A stretch of DNA of 64,000 bases from Pseudomonas sp. R28(2017) (GCF_002112505.1 NZ_NEHW01000017.1:53979-117978), one strand, 5' to 3'. Positions 18,093 through 28,206 are shown, counted from the stretch's first letter. Made by a program: numbers and translations. Notes: generated from the sequence alone by a model not told the origin.

Positions 18093-19322
18093 ATGCGTTA
18101 TTCCACGCTCACCCATCGCATCGCCGGCGAAGCCGTCGCGGCGTGGGATATTCACTACCAGGCCCAGGCATTGCGCCGCGAAGGGCGCGAAATCTTCCTG
18201 CTGACGGTGGGGGACCCGGATTTCGACACGCCAGTGTCAGTGGTCGACGCTGCGATTGCCAGCCTGCAGCGCGGCGAAACCCATTACAGTGACGTGCACG
18301 GCAGCCTGGCCCTGCGCCAGGCGATTGCCCGGCGCACCGGGGCGCACGTTTCGGCCGACCAGGTGATGGTCCTGGCCGGTGCCCAGTGCGCGCTGTACGC
18401 AGTGTGCCAGTGCCTGTTCGAAGGCGGTGACGAGGTGATTGTCGCCGAGCCCATGTATGTGACCTATCAGGGCGTGCTAGGCGCCTGTGGGGCGCAGCCC
18501 GTGCAGGTTCCGGTCAGCCCGGAGCAGGGCTTTCGCCTTGACCCGATGGCGGTGGCCCGGGCGATTACCCCACGCACCCGTGGCCTGTTGCTGAACACCC
18601 CGCACAACCCGACGGGTGCCGCCATCTCGCCGCAAGACATGGCGCTGCTGGCGCAGCTGTGTCGGGAACATGACCTGTGGCTGGTGTGCGATCAGGTGTA
18701 CAGCGGCTTGCTGTTCGACGGCGAACCGGCAGACCCGATGAGTCTGCCGGGCATGGCCGAGCGCTGCGTGCTGATCGACAGCGTGTCCAAGTCCCATGCC
18801 ATGAGTGGTTGGCGGGTGGGTTGGGTGGTGGGCCCGCATCCCTTGATTGCACATCTGGCAACCTTGGCCATGGCGATGCTGTTCGGCTTGCCGGAGTTTG
18901 TCATGGCGGCTGTCTGCGCGGCGCTGGAGCACAACATGCCGGCTGTACGCGAGATGCGCGAGGCCTACCGGCAGCGGCGCGACCGGGTCTGCGCGGCCTT
19001 GGCGGATTGCCCGGGGGTGCTCGCCCATCGACCGGCCGGCGGCATGTTCGTCATGCTCGATATCCGTGCCACCGGGCTCAGCGCCCAGGCCTTCGCCCAG
19101 CGCCTGCTGTTGGAGGAGGGCGTGGCACTGTTGCCCGGAGATGCATTCGGCCCCAGTGCGGCGGGCCATGTGCGCATGGGGCTGGTGCTGGATGCCGAGC
19201 GCCTGGCGCAAGCCTGCCGGCGCATCGCTGCCTGCGCTGGGCGAGTGCTAGCCGAGCAGGCCTGCCGCAATATTGATGGTGAAGCCCAGAATCGCCGTGT
19301 TGAACACAAAGCCTACCAGTGA
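18093..19322 (+). CDS. PLP-dependent aminotransferase, AruH-like (arginine:pyruvate transaminase family)
   Basis: This 409-residue class I/II aminotransferase begins MRYSTLTHRIAGEAVAAWDIHYQA, very like AruH of P. aeruginosa. It shares LTVGDPDFDTP, the VMVLAGAQCALYAV-like stretch, HNPTGA and DSVSKSHAMSGWRVGW, with the PLP lysine at K233. AruH moves the alpha-amino group of arginine to pyruvate in the arginine transaminase pathway. No partner 2-ketoarginine decarboxylase (AruI) is present here, so the substrate is uncertain. AruH-type proteins normally end soon after CRRIA-C; this one runs on about 20 residues, and its last 75 bp are antisense to the 3' end of the DUF1345 gene. Confidence 0.82.
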   Translation: MRYSTLTHRIAGEAVAAWDIHYQAQALRREGREIFLLTVGDPDFDTPVSVVDAAIASLQRGETHYSDVHGSLALRQAIARRTGAHVSADQVMVLAGAQCALYAVCQCLFEGGDEVIVAEPMYVTYQGVLGACGAQPVQVPVSPEQGFRLDPMAVARAITPRTRGLLLNTPHNPTGAAISPQDMALLAQLCREHDLWLVCDQVYSGLLFDGEPADPMSLPGMAERCVLIDSVSKSHAMSGWRVGWVVGPHPLIAHLATLAMAMLFGLPEFVMAAVCAALEHNMPAVREMREAYRQRRDRVCAALADCPGVLAHRPAGGMFVMLDIRATGLSAQAFAQRLLLEEGVALLPGDAFGPSAAGHVRMGLVLDAERLAQACRRIAACAGRVLAEQACRNIDGEAQNRRVEHKAYQ

Positions 19323-19895
19323 ATGCGCCAGCACCACCCGGCGCATGCCGCGCCCGCCGACGCCGACATCGGAAGTCTGCACGGCAACGCTGATGGTGAA
19401 CGAGAAGTAATGGAAGTCCCAGTAATCCGGGTTGCACTCACCGTCGGGGAAGCGCAGTGCCGGTGCGCTGCGCTCACCGGTGTAGAACAGGCGGGCGTAG
19501 TGCAAGCTGAAGATGCAGCCTATCAGCAGCCATGAACCGGCCACCGTCAGCCCGGTATACAGATAGTGCACGGCCAGCGCGCTGCCTTGCAGGCCGCGGC
19601 TGGAAACCAGCTGCAGGGTGACTGCGGCCAGGCTGGCGATGGCGGCGATGCACACGGTGAACAGCACCAGGCCGGCGTTTTCGTCCTCGACACGGGCGAC
19701 CGTGCGCACCTTGTCGGGGCTGGCTCGCCAGCTCAGCCACAGGACCAGCAGCAGATACAGCCATACGCCCAGGTTCCAGCCGGCAAGGATGCGCTGGACA
19801 GTATCGTCGGCAGGGATCAGCCAGGCGCCAAGCACGCCGACCAGTGCGGCGATGCTCAGGCGGGGGTGGGTACGGGTCAGGCGGTGAAGAACCAT
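19248..19895 (-). CDS. DUF1345 family integral membrane protein
   Basis: The 215-residue protein has about five hydrophobic helices and the DUF1345 C-terminal hallmark DYWDFHYFSFTISVAVQTSDVGV. The function is unknown. The frame is open upstream to 20189, but that part would run across the promoter and start of the divergent recombinase gene and does not look like protein. The ATG at 19895 (MVLHRLTRTHPRLS) fits the family. The 3' end overlaps the AruH-like gene by 75 bp. Confidence 0.85.
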   Translation of the reverse strand: MVLHRLTRTHPRLSIAALVGVLGAWLIPADDTVQRILAGWNLGVWLYLLLVLWLSWRASPDKVRTVARVEDENAGLVLFTVCIAAIASLAAVTLQLVSSRGLQGSALAVHYLYTGLTVAGSWLLIGCIFSLHYARLFYTGERSAPALRFPDGECNPDYWDFHYFSFTISVAVQTSDVGVGGRGMRRVVLAHSLVGFVFNTAILGFTINIAAGLLG

Positions 19896-20027
19896 GGGCG
19901 CTCGTGGGTGGGTGCTTGGTGTGAACTCTAGACCACAGATCACTTGCCAAGCCATGGGTTCGATCAAGTCGCTGGGTTTGCGGTACCATTGCGCGCCGTT
20001 GCTTCGATTCGCTCCAGGATTCACGTT

Positions 20028-20942
20028 TTGTCCGACCTTTCGCAAAATCCACTGCTGCAATACCTGGCCCGGCTGGCTCCGTCCAGCCAGCAGACCATGC
20101 GTTACATCCTCCAGGACGCCGCCGACCGGCTCGGTTTCGTCGACTGCAACCTCGTCGATGTGCCATGGCACCGGCTCGAGCCTGGTCATGTGATTGCGCT
20201 GGTCGCGGCATTACGTACCGATGGCTATGCACCGAACAGCTCGTCGCTGTATGTGAATGCCGTGCGCGGGGTGATGAACGAGGCATGGCGCCAAGGGCTG
20301 ATCGACCATGAGCAGTTGTTGCGCATCCGTGAAGTGAAGCCGGCGTCCGGCAGCCGCCTGCCGCCCGGGCGCAACTTGCGGCGCAGCCTGATTCGCGAAC
20401 TGATGGACCTGTGCGAGGCCGACCCACGGCCGCAGGGTGTGCGTGACGCCGCCATCATCGCCTTGCTCTACGGTACCGGCATGCGCAAATCGGAATCGGT
20501 GGATATCGACCTCAGCCAGGTCGACTTCGAGGCGCGCAGCCTGCAGGTCACGGGCAAGGGCAACCGGCAGTTGATCAAGTACGCCCCGGCCTGGGCGTTC
20601 GAGAAGCTGCAGGCCTGGCTGGACCTGCGCCGGCAGGCGCTGCCCGAAGGGGCGTCGGACGACCCGTTCCTGTTCAACCGCATCCGCCGTGGCAACCACA
20701 TCACCCGCGCGCGCATCACCAAGCATGCTATCTATTACATCGCCCGCCAGCGCGGCGCCCAGGTGGGGGTGAAGATCATGCCCCATGATTTTCGCCGGGC
20801 ATTCATCACCCGGGTGATCGAAGAGCATGACCTGTCGATTGCGCAGAAGCTGGCGCACCATGCCAACATCCAGACCACCGCCAGTTATGACCGGCGTGAC
20901 GACAACGAACGGCGGCGAGCGGTGGATCGCTTCGACTATTGA
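20028..20942 (+). CDS. Tyrosine site-specific recombinase (Xer/phage integrase-like)
   Basis: The 304-residue recombinase has an N-terminal SAM-like core-binding domain (about 5-95) and a catalytic domain with the usual residues visible: R153 in YGTGMRKSE, H253 and R256 in MPHDFRRAF, the LAHHANIQTT histidine, and the nucleophile Y287 in ASYDRRDD. I chose the TTG at 20028 because AGGA lies 8 bp upstream and the N-terminal helix pattern requires residues before the next ATG (20097). Size and layout are XerC/D-like rather than those of a large island integrase. No excisionase, att repeats, tRNA or cargo is nearby. The stop is 2 bp from that of convergent gspF. Confidence 0.9.
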   Translation: MSDLSQNPLLQYLARLAPSSQQTMRYILQDAADRLGFVDCNLVDVPWHRLEPGHVIALVAALRTDGYAPNSSSLYVNAVRGVMNEAWRQGLIDHEQLLRIREVKPASGSRLPPGRNLRRSLIRELMDLCEADPRPQGVRDAAIIALLYGTGMRKSESVDIDLSQVDFEARSLQVTGKGNRQLIKYAPAWAFEKLQAWLDLRRQALPEGASDDPFLFNRIRRGNHITRARITKHAIYYIARQRGAQVGVKIMPHDFRRAFITRVIEEHDLSIAQKLAHHANIQTTASYDRRDDNERRRAVDRFDY

Positions 20943-20944
20943 GG

Positions 20945-22135
20945 TCAGTGAATACTTGAAGCCAGGTCGAAGATCGGCATGTACATCAGGATCACGATCC
21001 CGCCGATCAGCAGCCCGATGAAGGTCATCAGCAGCGGTTCGAACAGTTTCACGAACCACTCCACCCAACGGCCGATTTCCTGATCATGGAAATCCGCGCA
21101 GCGTTCGAGCATTTCCCCCAGGTTTCCCGATTGTTCCCCCGCCCGCAGCAGGCGCAGCGACACCGGGGTGACCAGCTGGCCGGCCTCCAGTGCATCCGAC
21201 AACGGCAGCCCTTCACCCACACGCCGGCTGGCCTGCTCGAGGCCCTGCGCCGACGCGCTGCCGAGCAGCCCGTGGGCCATGCCCATGGCGGTGAGAATCG
21301 GGATGCCGCCCTGCAGCAGGATCCCCAGCGAGCGATAGAACCGCGCCAGTTCATACATCACCAGGCGCTGGTGCAAGGCGGGCAGGCGCCGCAGTTGGCG
21401 TGATGCACAGCGCCTTACCAGCGGGTTGCGGCGCAGTACCACCAGCGTACCGATGCCACCTGCAACCGCCAGTGCCAGCGGCAGCTGCTGGGCGTGCAGG
21501 AACAGGCCGACATCCATCAGTATCCGCGACAACCAGGGCAGTTCGCTGCCCATGCCTTCGAACACCAGGCTGAAGCGCGGCACCACATAGCCGAGCAGGA
21601 ACAGCACCACGCCGCCGCCCACCAGCAACAGCAGCAACGGGTAGACCGAGGCGCCCACCAGTTTCTGCCGGACCAGGTCCAGGCGCTGGCGATAACCGAT
21701 GTAGCGGGCCAGGGCATCGCCCAGCGCCCCGGTACGTTCGCTGGACTGCACCAGCGCCACGTACAGGGGCGGGAACACCCGCGGCTGCTGTGCCAGCGAC
21801 TGCGACAGCGAGCGGCCTTCATAGAGCTGGCGCACCAGCTCGGTCAGGACCTTGCGTGTGGCCCCGACGGGGGACTTTTCCGCCAGGCTCTCCAGGGCAT
21901 CGATCAGCGGCAGGCCGGCGTGCAGCAGGGTGGTCAGCTCCTGGCTGAACAGCACCAGGTCGAATGTCGCCGCCCGGCGCCAGGCCAGGCCACCCAGGGT
22001 TTTGCCCTGGCCGCGCACGCTGACCACCCGCAACCCTTGGTGTTCGGCCTGGCGACGCGCGTGCTCGGCGTCTTCGGCGTCGATCTGTATCTGCACGATG
22101 CCCTGCCTGCCGAGGGCCTTGAGGCTGTAGCGCAT
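20945..22135 (-). CDS. gspF: Type II secretion/pseudopilus inner-membrane platform protein GspF
   Basis: This 396-residue protein begins MRYSLKALGRQG, where the ATG at 22135 has AGGAG 7 nt upstream. Two T2SSF cytoplasmic helical domains (about 70-195 and 270-390) surround three membrane helices, as in GspF/PilC. Motifs such as FSQELTTLLHAGLPLIDALE and YELARFYRSLGILLQGG are typical. GspF anchors the assembly ATPase and drives pseudopilus growth. It is 11 bp behind gspG, but no ATPase (GspE), secretin (GspD) or other platform genes are present, so it must borrow them or act in a minimal machine. Confidence 0.9.
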   Translation of the reverse strand: MRYSLKALGRQGIVQIQIDAEDAEHARRQAEHQGLRVVSVRGQGKTLGGLAWRRAATFDLVLFSQELTTLLHAGLPLIDALESLAEKSPVGATRKVLTELVRQLYEGRSLSQSLAQQPRVFPPLYVALVQSSERTGALGDALARYIGYRQRLDLVRQKLVGASVYPLLLLLVGGGVVLFLLGYVVPRFSLVFEGMGSELPWLSRILMDVGLFLHAQQLPLALAVAGGIGTLVVLRRNPLVRRCASRQLRRLPALHQRLVMYELARFYRSLGILLQGGIPILTAMGMAHGLLGSASAQGLEQASRRVGEGLPLSDALEAGQLVTPVSLRLLRAGEQSGNLGEMLERCADFHDQEIGRWVEWFVKLFEPLLMTFIGLLIGGIVILMYMPIFDLASSIH

Positions 22136-22146
22136 GTCCGTTCTCC

Positions 22147-22572
22147 TCATTGCCAACTGGTGATTTCAGCGTTTTCGCCATCGCCGCCGGGCTGGCCGTC
22201 CTTGCCCATCGACAGCAGGTCGTACTCCCCCCCGTTTTCGCCGGGCTGACGGTAGATGTAAGGGCGACCCCACGGGTCCTGCGGCACCGCCTTCTGCAGG
22301 TAAGGCCCCGACCAGCGCGCCTCGCCACTGGGGGCGGTGACCAGGGCCTGCAGGCCTTGCTCGCTGCTGGGGTAATGGCCCACTTCCAGGCGGTACAGGT
22401 CCAGGGCCTTGCCCAGGCCTTCGATCTGCGCCTTCGCCACCTTGGCTTCCGAGCGACCGAGCTGGCTGAAGTACTTGGGCGCGACGATACCGGCCAACAA
22501 ACCGAGCACCACCAGGACGACCAGGAGTTCAAGCAGGGTAAAGCCCCGTTGGGGGTTGGATTTGCGCTGCAT
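22147..22572 (-). CDS. gspG: Major pseudopilin GspG
   Basis: The 141-residue major pseudopilin has the class III signal QRGFTLLELLVVLVVLGLL, cut after Gly10 and methylated on the new Phe by the prepilin peptidase. The rest is the GspG fold, with SSEQGLQALVT, the DPWGRPYIYRQPG motif and the C-terminal calcium-site region around GGEYDLLSMGKDGQPGG. The start at 22572 is preceded by GGAGGG. It is the first gene of a two-gene operon with gspF and is divergent from the lytic transglycosylase gene. Confidence 0.93.
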   Translation of the reverse strand: MQRKSNPQRGFTLLELLVVLVVLGLLAGIVAPKYFSQLGRSEAKVAKAQIEGLGKALDLYRLEVGHYPSSEQGLQALVTAPSGEARWSGPYLQKAVPQDPWGRPYIYRQPGENGGEYDLLSMGKDGQPGGDGENAEITSWQ

Positions 22573-22616
22573 GGTGAAGCCCTCCGCTGCATGGGGACAC
22601 GCTTTTCCAAGCCCCA

Positions 22617-22633
22617 TGCAACAGCCGTGCACG
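22617..22633 (-). promoter_or_regulatory. Candidate sigma-54 promoter for gspGF
   Basis: Read on the - strand the element is TGCACG-GCTG-TTGCA. It matches the TGGCACG-N4-TTGCA consensus except for a T in place of the first G of the -24 GG. It lies 45 bp from the gspG start, giving a leader of about 34 nt. Confidence 0.5.
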
Positions 22634-22669
22634 TCTGCCTCGGGGCCTTGCGCCATGCGCCATGGCAAG

Positions 22670-22685
22670 CGGCACGGTGCTTGCG
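22670..22685 (+). promoter_or_regulatory. Sigma-54 (-24/-12) promoter for the lytic transglycosylase gene
   Basis: CGGCACGGTGCTTGCG contains GGCACG-N4-TTGC, a full match to the core sigma-54 consensus with 10 bp between GG and GC. The predicted transcription start is near 22696, about 60 nt before the ATG at 22758. It points away from the gspG element. Confidence 0.65.
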
Positions 22686-22757
22686 TCGTTGCACAAAAGC
22701 CCGGGTTTTCCGGGGCATTTCCCCCAGATCGGGGGGCACGGCGGGGAGGCGACCGAC

Positions 22758-23351
22758 ATGCGTGTGGTGATCCTGGTAGTGACCTGGCTGGTGGCGGCAT
22801 GCGCCCAGGCCGACATGTACATTTCCGTCGATGCCAATGGCAGCTATGTACTGAGCAACGTCCACCGGCCAGGACGCCATTACCAACGGGTGATCAGCGA
22901 GCCCCTTGCCCAGGCCGGCCCGGCCGACGCGCAGTTGATCACCGGGCGGCCCTATGCCGAGCTGGTGGCGGCGGCGGCCCGCGACTACGATGTGCCGCTG
23001 GCGCTGCTGCATGCGTTGATCAAGGCCGAGTCAGGCTACAATCCCAAGGCCCGTTCGGCGGCCGGGGCGGTGGGGCTGATGCAGCTGATGCCGGACACGG
23101 CCAAGGAGATGGGCGTGGAAAACCTCCTCGACCCCGAAGACAACGTGCAGGGCGGCGCGCGCTACCTCAAGCGCATGCTGACGCTGTTCGACAATGACAT
23201 CACCCTGGCCGTGGCCGCCTACAACGCCGGCCCCGATGCCGTGCGCCGGCGCGGAGCGGTACCGCCGTTCGCCGAGACCCGCCGCTATGTGCCAAACGTG
23301 TTGCGCGAATACCGCAAGCTGCAGGGGCTGGCCGATGATTCGCCGCTCTGA
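22758..23351 (+). CDS. Periplasmic lytic transglycosylase (SLT domain)
   Basis: This 197-residue exported enzyme cleaves peptidoglycan with 1,6-anhydro product formation. It has a short signal peptide (RVVILVVTWLVAACAQA) and a small N-terminal domain of the DUF4124-like kind (DMYISVDANGSYVLSN). The SLT domain shows the catalytic Glu E91 in IKAESGYNPKA, GAVGLMQLMPDTA and the AAYNAGPDAV motif. GGGGAGG precedes the ATG at 22758. Such small transglycosylases often open the wall for trans-envelope machines. Here the gene is divergent from the pseudopilus pair and heads the kinase genes. Confidence 0.92.
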   Translation: MRVVILVVTWLVAACAQADMYISVDANGSYVLSNVHRPGRHYQRVISEPLAQAGPADAQLITGRPYAELVAAAARDYDVPLALLHALIKAESGYNPKARSAAGAVGLMQLMPDTAKEMGVENLLDPEDNVQGGARYLKRMLTLFDNDITLAVAAYNAGPDAVRRRGAVPPFAETRRYVPNVLREYRKLQGLADDSPL

Positions 23352-23401
23352 ACGGGCCTTGCATCGCGAAAGTGGTGCAACTCGTCCCCAATCAATGCCA
23401 A

Positions 23402-23418
23402 GGTTACCCAACTCTGGG
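23402..23418. promoter_or_regulatory. Candidate operator dyad upstream of kinase 1
   Basis: GGTTACCCAACTCTGGG contains the dyad CCCA-N4-TGGG. It matches the 17-mer at 24980-24996 upstream of the second kinase at 14 of 17 positions. It lies 40 bp before the kinase 1 start. Confidence 0.45.
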
Positions 23419-23457
23419 CTATAACCTTTCAAAGGTGCCCAGCAGTGGAGTCCGGTC

Positions 23458-24912
23458 ATGGACATCGCCCCCCGTTCCGAAGCAACCGAGGCGCCTGCGG
23501 GCAACGAACCCGCCGCCCCGCGCAGACCGTTCAACCTGTTGCGCTGGTATGCCTGGGTGAGCCTGGCGATCATCCTGTCGGTGGCGGCCGGCCTGGGGCT
23601 GATTTCCAGCCGCTTCATCATCGATGAGAGCATCGAGCGCGACGCGTTGCTCACCGCGCAGTTCATCACCTCGATCGCCGATGCCGAAGTGCGCCATGTG
23701 TCGATCCCCAATGTGCGCACCATGGGCGAGCTGCTCGATCCACGCACCGACCGGACGCTCATGCCCGATGTCGACCCGGAAGCCCGGCGCAAGGCCCGCG
23801 GTGAGTTCCTTGACCATATCGCCCACCTGCCGGACATGCTGCTGGCCAACATCTATGCCCCGGACCGGACGGTGATCTGGTCGACCAACCCGGCGCTGGT
23901 GGGCAAGCTGATCGAAAGTGATGATGACCTGGACCGGGCCTTCGAGTACAAGATGCGGGTTTCGGCCAGTTACCACAATTTCGAGCAGGCACGTGCCGAA
24001 CAGAAGTTCGTGGTCCCGCCGGAACAGCTGTTCATCGAAAATTACATCCCCTTGTTCGATGCCGATGGCGATACCGTGACGGCGATGGTGGAGATCTACA
24101 AGGAACCCCACGACCTGATCGTGCGCATCGAGCACGGGCTGATTCTCATCTGGCTGGCCATCACCGTCGGTGCTGCGCTGGTCTACATCGGCCTGTACGG
24201 CATCATGCGCCGCGCCGCGCGCGTGATGGCGGTGCAACAGAAGCGCCTGATCAACAGCGAGACCTACGTGGCTCTGGGCGAGGTATCTTCGGCGGTGGCC
24301 CACAGCCTGCGCAACCCGTTGGCCAGCATCCGTTCAAGCGCAGAACTGGCCCAGGCCTTCGATGAAGGCCCGGCGCAGCGCAACATCAACGACATCATCA
24401 GCCAGGTCGACCGCATGTCGCAGTGGATTCGCCAGCTGCTGCAATCCTTGCGGCCGCTGAACGACGAAGCGGTGCCGGTCGACTTGCCCCAGGTCTTGCA
24501 GGAAAGCCTGCAGAATTTTGCCGTACCACTGGCGCGCTGCGGGGTAACCCTGGACCTGCAACCGTTACCGCCGGTGCAGGTGCTCGGCCACCCGGCGCTG
24601 CTGGGGCAGATCTTCAACAGCCTGATTGCCAATGCCCTGGAGTCGATGGAACAGGGCGGGCGGTTGCGTATCGAGGTGGTCAAGCGGGACCGGCGCAGTT
24701 TGACCTTGCGCCTTGCCGATACCGGCAGGGGCATGAACGAACAGCAGCAGCGCCTGGCGTTCAGGCCATTTTTCAGTACCAAGCAAGGCGGGCTGGGTGT
24801 CGGGCTGGTATTGGTCAAACGGATCATGGAACGCTTTGGTGGTTCGGTCAGGCTGAGCAGCAGCCAAGGCCATGGCACCCGGGTGTCGCTCAGCTTTCGT
24901 TTGGTGCAATGA
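23458..24912 (+). CDS. Sensor histidine kinase 1
   Basis: The 484-residue membrane kinase has TM1 at about 27-50, a periplasmic region of about 175 residues of no recognised family, TM2 at about 224-246, then HisKA with the phospho-accepting His282 in SAVAHSLRNPLASIRSS. The ATPase domain has an N box FNSLIANALESM, DTGRGMNEQQQ, and the G2 box GGLGVGLVLVKRIMERFGG. No HAMP is obvious. GGAG sits 8 nt before the ATG. It is very similar along its whole length to kinase 2 (shared MVEIYKEP, IISQVDRMS, RIMERFGGSV). The NtrC-type regulator two genes on is its likely partner. Confidence 0.93.
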   Translation: MDIAPRSEATEAPAGNEPAAPRRPFNLLRWYAWVSLAIILSVAAGLGLISSRFIIDESIERDALLTAQFITSIADAEVRHVSIPNVRTMGELLDPRTDRTLMPDVDPEARRKARGEFLDHIAHLPDMLLANIYAPDRTVIWSTNPALVGKLIESDDDLDRAFEYKMRVSASYHNFEQARAEQKFVVPPEQLFIENYIPLFDADGDTVTAMVEIYKEPHDLIVRIEHGLILIWLAITVGAALVYIGLYGIMRRAARVMAVQQKRLINSETYVALGEVSSAVAHSLRNPLASIRSSAELAQAFDEGPAQRNINDIISQVDRMSQWIRQLLQSLRPLNDEAVPVDLPQVLQESLQNFAVPLARCGVTLDLQPLPPVQVLGHPALLGQIFNSLIANALESMEQGGRLRIEVVKRDRRSLTLRLADTGRGMNEQQQRLAFRPFFSTKQGGLGVGLVLVKRIMERFGGSVRLSSSQGHGTRVSLSFRLVQ

Positions 24913-24979
24913 TGATGCATGGCTTCATGAACATGCTTTAACTAATTGAAACATATGGGTTTTATAGATTTTGGGTAAA

Positions 24980-24996
24980 GGCTACCCAAATGTGGG
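24980..24996. promoter_or_regulatory. Candidate operator dyad upstream of kinase 2
   Basis: GGCTACCCAAATGTGGG is part of a larger dyad in which the left arm GGCTACCCA is mirrored by TGGGGAAGCC to its right. It shares 14 of 17 bases with the site before kinase 1 and lies about 80 bp upstream of a sigma-54-type promoter, the usual place for an enhancer. Confidence 0.5.
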
Positions 24997-25073
24997 GAAG
25001 CCTAGTAGATCAAGCCTTACAAATTGCTCATAACTACCTGATTTTTATGGATGTGACGATTGGTTTTGGTGCT

Positions 25074-25089
25074 TGGCCGAGTTCTTGCA
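25074..25089 (+). promoter_or_regulatory. Candidate sigma-54 promoter for kinase 2 and the response regulator
   Basis: TGGCCGAGTTCTTGCA keeps the -24 GG and the -12 TTGCA with the required 10-bp spacing; two positions of the -24 half differ from TGGCAC. Together with the dyad it accounts for most of the 305-bp gap between the kinase genes. The rest is AT-rich and non-coding. Confidence 0.5.
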
Positions 25090-25217
25090 AATTCCCGCAG
25101 CAGGTAACGCGCGACAAATGGCGGCGGCTGCCGCCCAGGTGAGGTGCTATCAAGTTGCTACTATCGGTAGCAATACGCTGACACTTCTGAACGGACTCCC
25201 TGTACGGGAACGACGCG

Positions 25218-26685
25218 ATGCAGATGCTGGATGAAGAGGTTCCCGTAAAACCCGCCGCACTGCCCAGCAGCAGTGGCCTGGCCGTGCCGCTTCGCGATTT
25301 CAACCTGCTGCGCTGGTTCTCGGTGATCAGCCTGTTGATCATCGCCTCGGTGGCTGGCGGCCTGGGCTACGTGTCGACCCGTTTCGTGGTGCGTGACAGC
25401 GTCCAGCGCGATGCCATGCTCACGGCCCAGTTCATCCAGTCCCTGGCCCTGGCCGAAGTGCGTCATTCGCAGCTACCGCCCGGCACCACCATGGGTGAAC
25501 TGCTGAACCCGCGGCTGGATCAACAGCACCTGCAGGTCAGCCCGGCCCTGGCCGAGTCGACCCGGGTCGAGTTTCTCGACCACGTCGAGCACTTGCCGGA
25601 CATCCTGCTGGCCAACGCCTATGCCCGTGACCGTACCATCGTCTGGTCCACCAACCCCGAGCTGATCGGCAAGCGCATCGAAGCCGACGGCGACCTGGAC
25701 CGCGCCTTCCGCTCGCGCAAGGCGGTATCGGCCAGTTACCACAAGGCCGAGGACGACCGGGAAGAGCAGAAATTCCAGCGCGAGCCCAAGTACCTGTTCA
25801 TCGAAAACTACATCCCCCTGTTCGACAGCCAGGGCGAGCAGGTGATGGCCATGGTCGAGATCTACAAGGAGCCGCAGGACCTGGTGCGGCGCATCCAGCG
25901 CGGTTACGTGCTGATCTGGGCCTCGACCCTGGTGGGCGGGGCGCTGATCTACTTTGGGCTGTTCTGGATCGTGCGCCGCGCTGCGCACATGATGCAGCAG
26001 CAACAGGACCGGCTGGTGGCCAGCGAAACCTATGTGGCGCTGGGCGAGATGTCGTCAGCCGTGGCCCATAGCTTGCGCAACCCGCTGGCCAATATCCGCT
26101 CCAGCGCCGAACTGGCGGAGGAAATAGCCAGCCCACAGGCGCAGAAGAACATCACTGACATCATCAGCCAGGTCGACCGCATGTCGCGCTGGGTGCGCGA
26201 GCTGTTGGTGTCGTTGCGCCCGGCCAGTGACAGCGCCGAGGCGGTGGACCTGGTGGCGGCCCTCGAAGATACCCACCTGGCCTTTGCCCAGCAGATCGAG
26301 CGCAACGGCGTGCGGTTCAGCTTCGAAGGGCCGCAGGCGCAGTGGGTGGCCAGCCAGCCGCTGCAGTTGACGCAGATTCTCAACAGCCTGTTTTCCAATG
26401 CCCTCGAAGCCATGCCCAAGGGCGGTGTCTTGCATGCGCAGGTCACCGTGCTGGATGGCCAGCGTGCGCAGCTGCTGCTCAGCGACACCGGCAAGGGCAT
26501 GAGCCAGCAACAGGAAAGAATGGTGTTCAAGCCTTTCTACACCACCAAGCAGGGCGGCCTTGGCGTAGGCCTGGCCCTGGTCAAGCGGATCATGGAACGG
26601 TTTGGCGGCTCGGTCAGCCTGAGCAGCCGTGAAGAGGAAGGAACCCGCGTCAGCCTCACTTTCAATATCGCAGCGGGAGGGGACC

Positions 26686-26711
<26 letters not shown>
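25218..26711 (+). CDS. Sensor histidine kinase 2 (paralogue of kinase 1)
   Basis: This 497-residue kinase has the same architecture as kinase 1: TM1 about 33-55, a periplasmic domain, TM2 about 233-255, and His284 in SAVAHSLRNPLANIRSS. The N box is LNSLFSNALEAMP, followed by DTGKGMSQQQ and GGLGVGLALVKRIMERFGG. It is a tandem duplicate of its neighbour with a diverged sensory domain, so the pair could respond to different ligands or form heterodimers. Its 3' end overlaps the response regulator start by 26 bp, tying these two genes most closely. Confidence 0.93.
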
Positions 26712-28113
<1,402 letters not shown>

Positions 28114-28206
28114 CGCCCAGATCCGCTTGAACCGGCGAATGAGTATCCTGTGGGAGCAACTGTCTTGCTAAATATCTAGAACCTGGCGCAATAGCAAGCG
28201 CCGCTT

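Noticed and set aside
23352..23457. A sigma-54 promoter directly before kinase 1
   Set aside because: A TTGCA occurs at 23359, but the position that should carry the -24 GG reads TG in a poor context. Kinase 1 may instead be read from the transglycosylase promoter.
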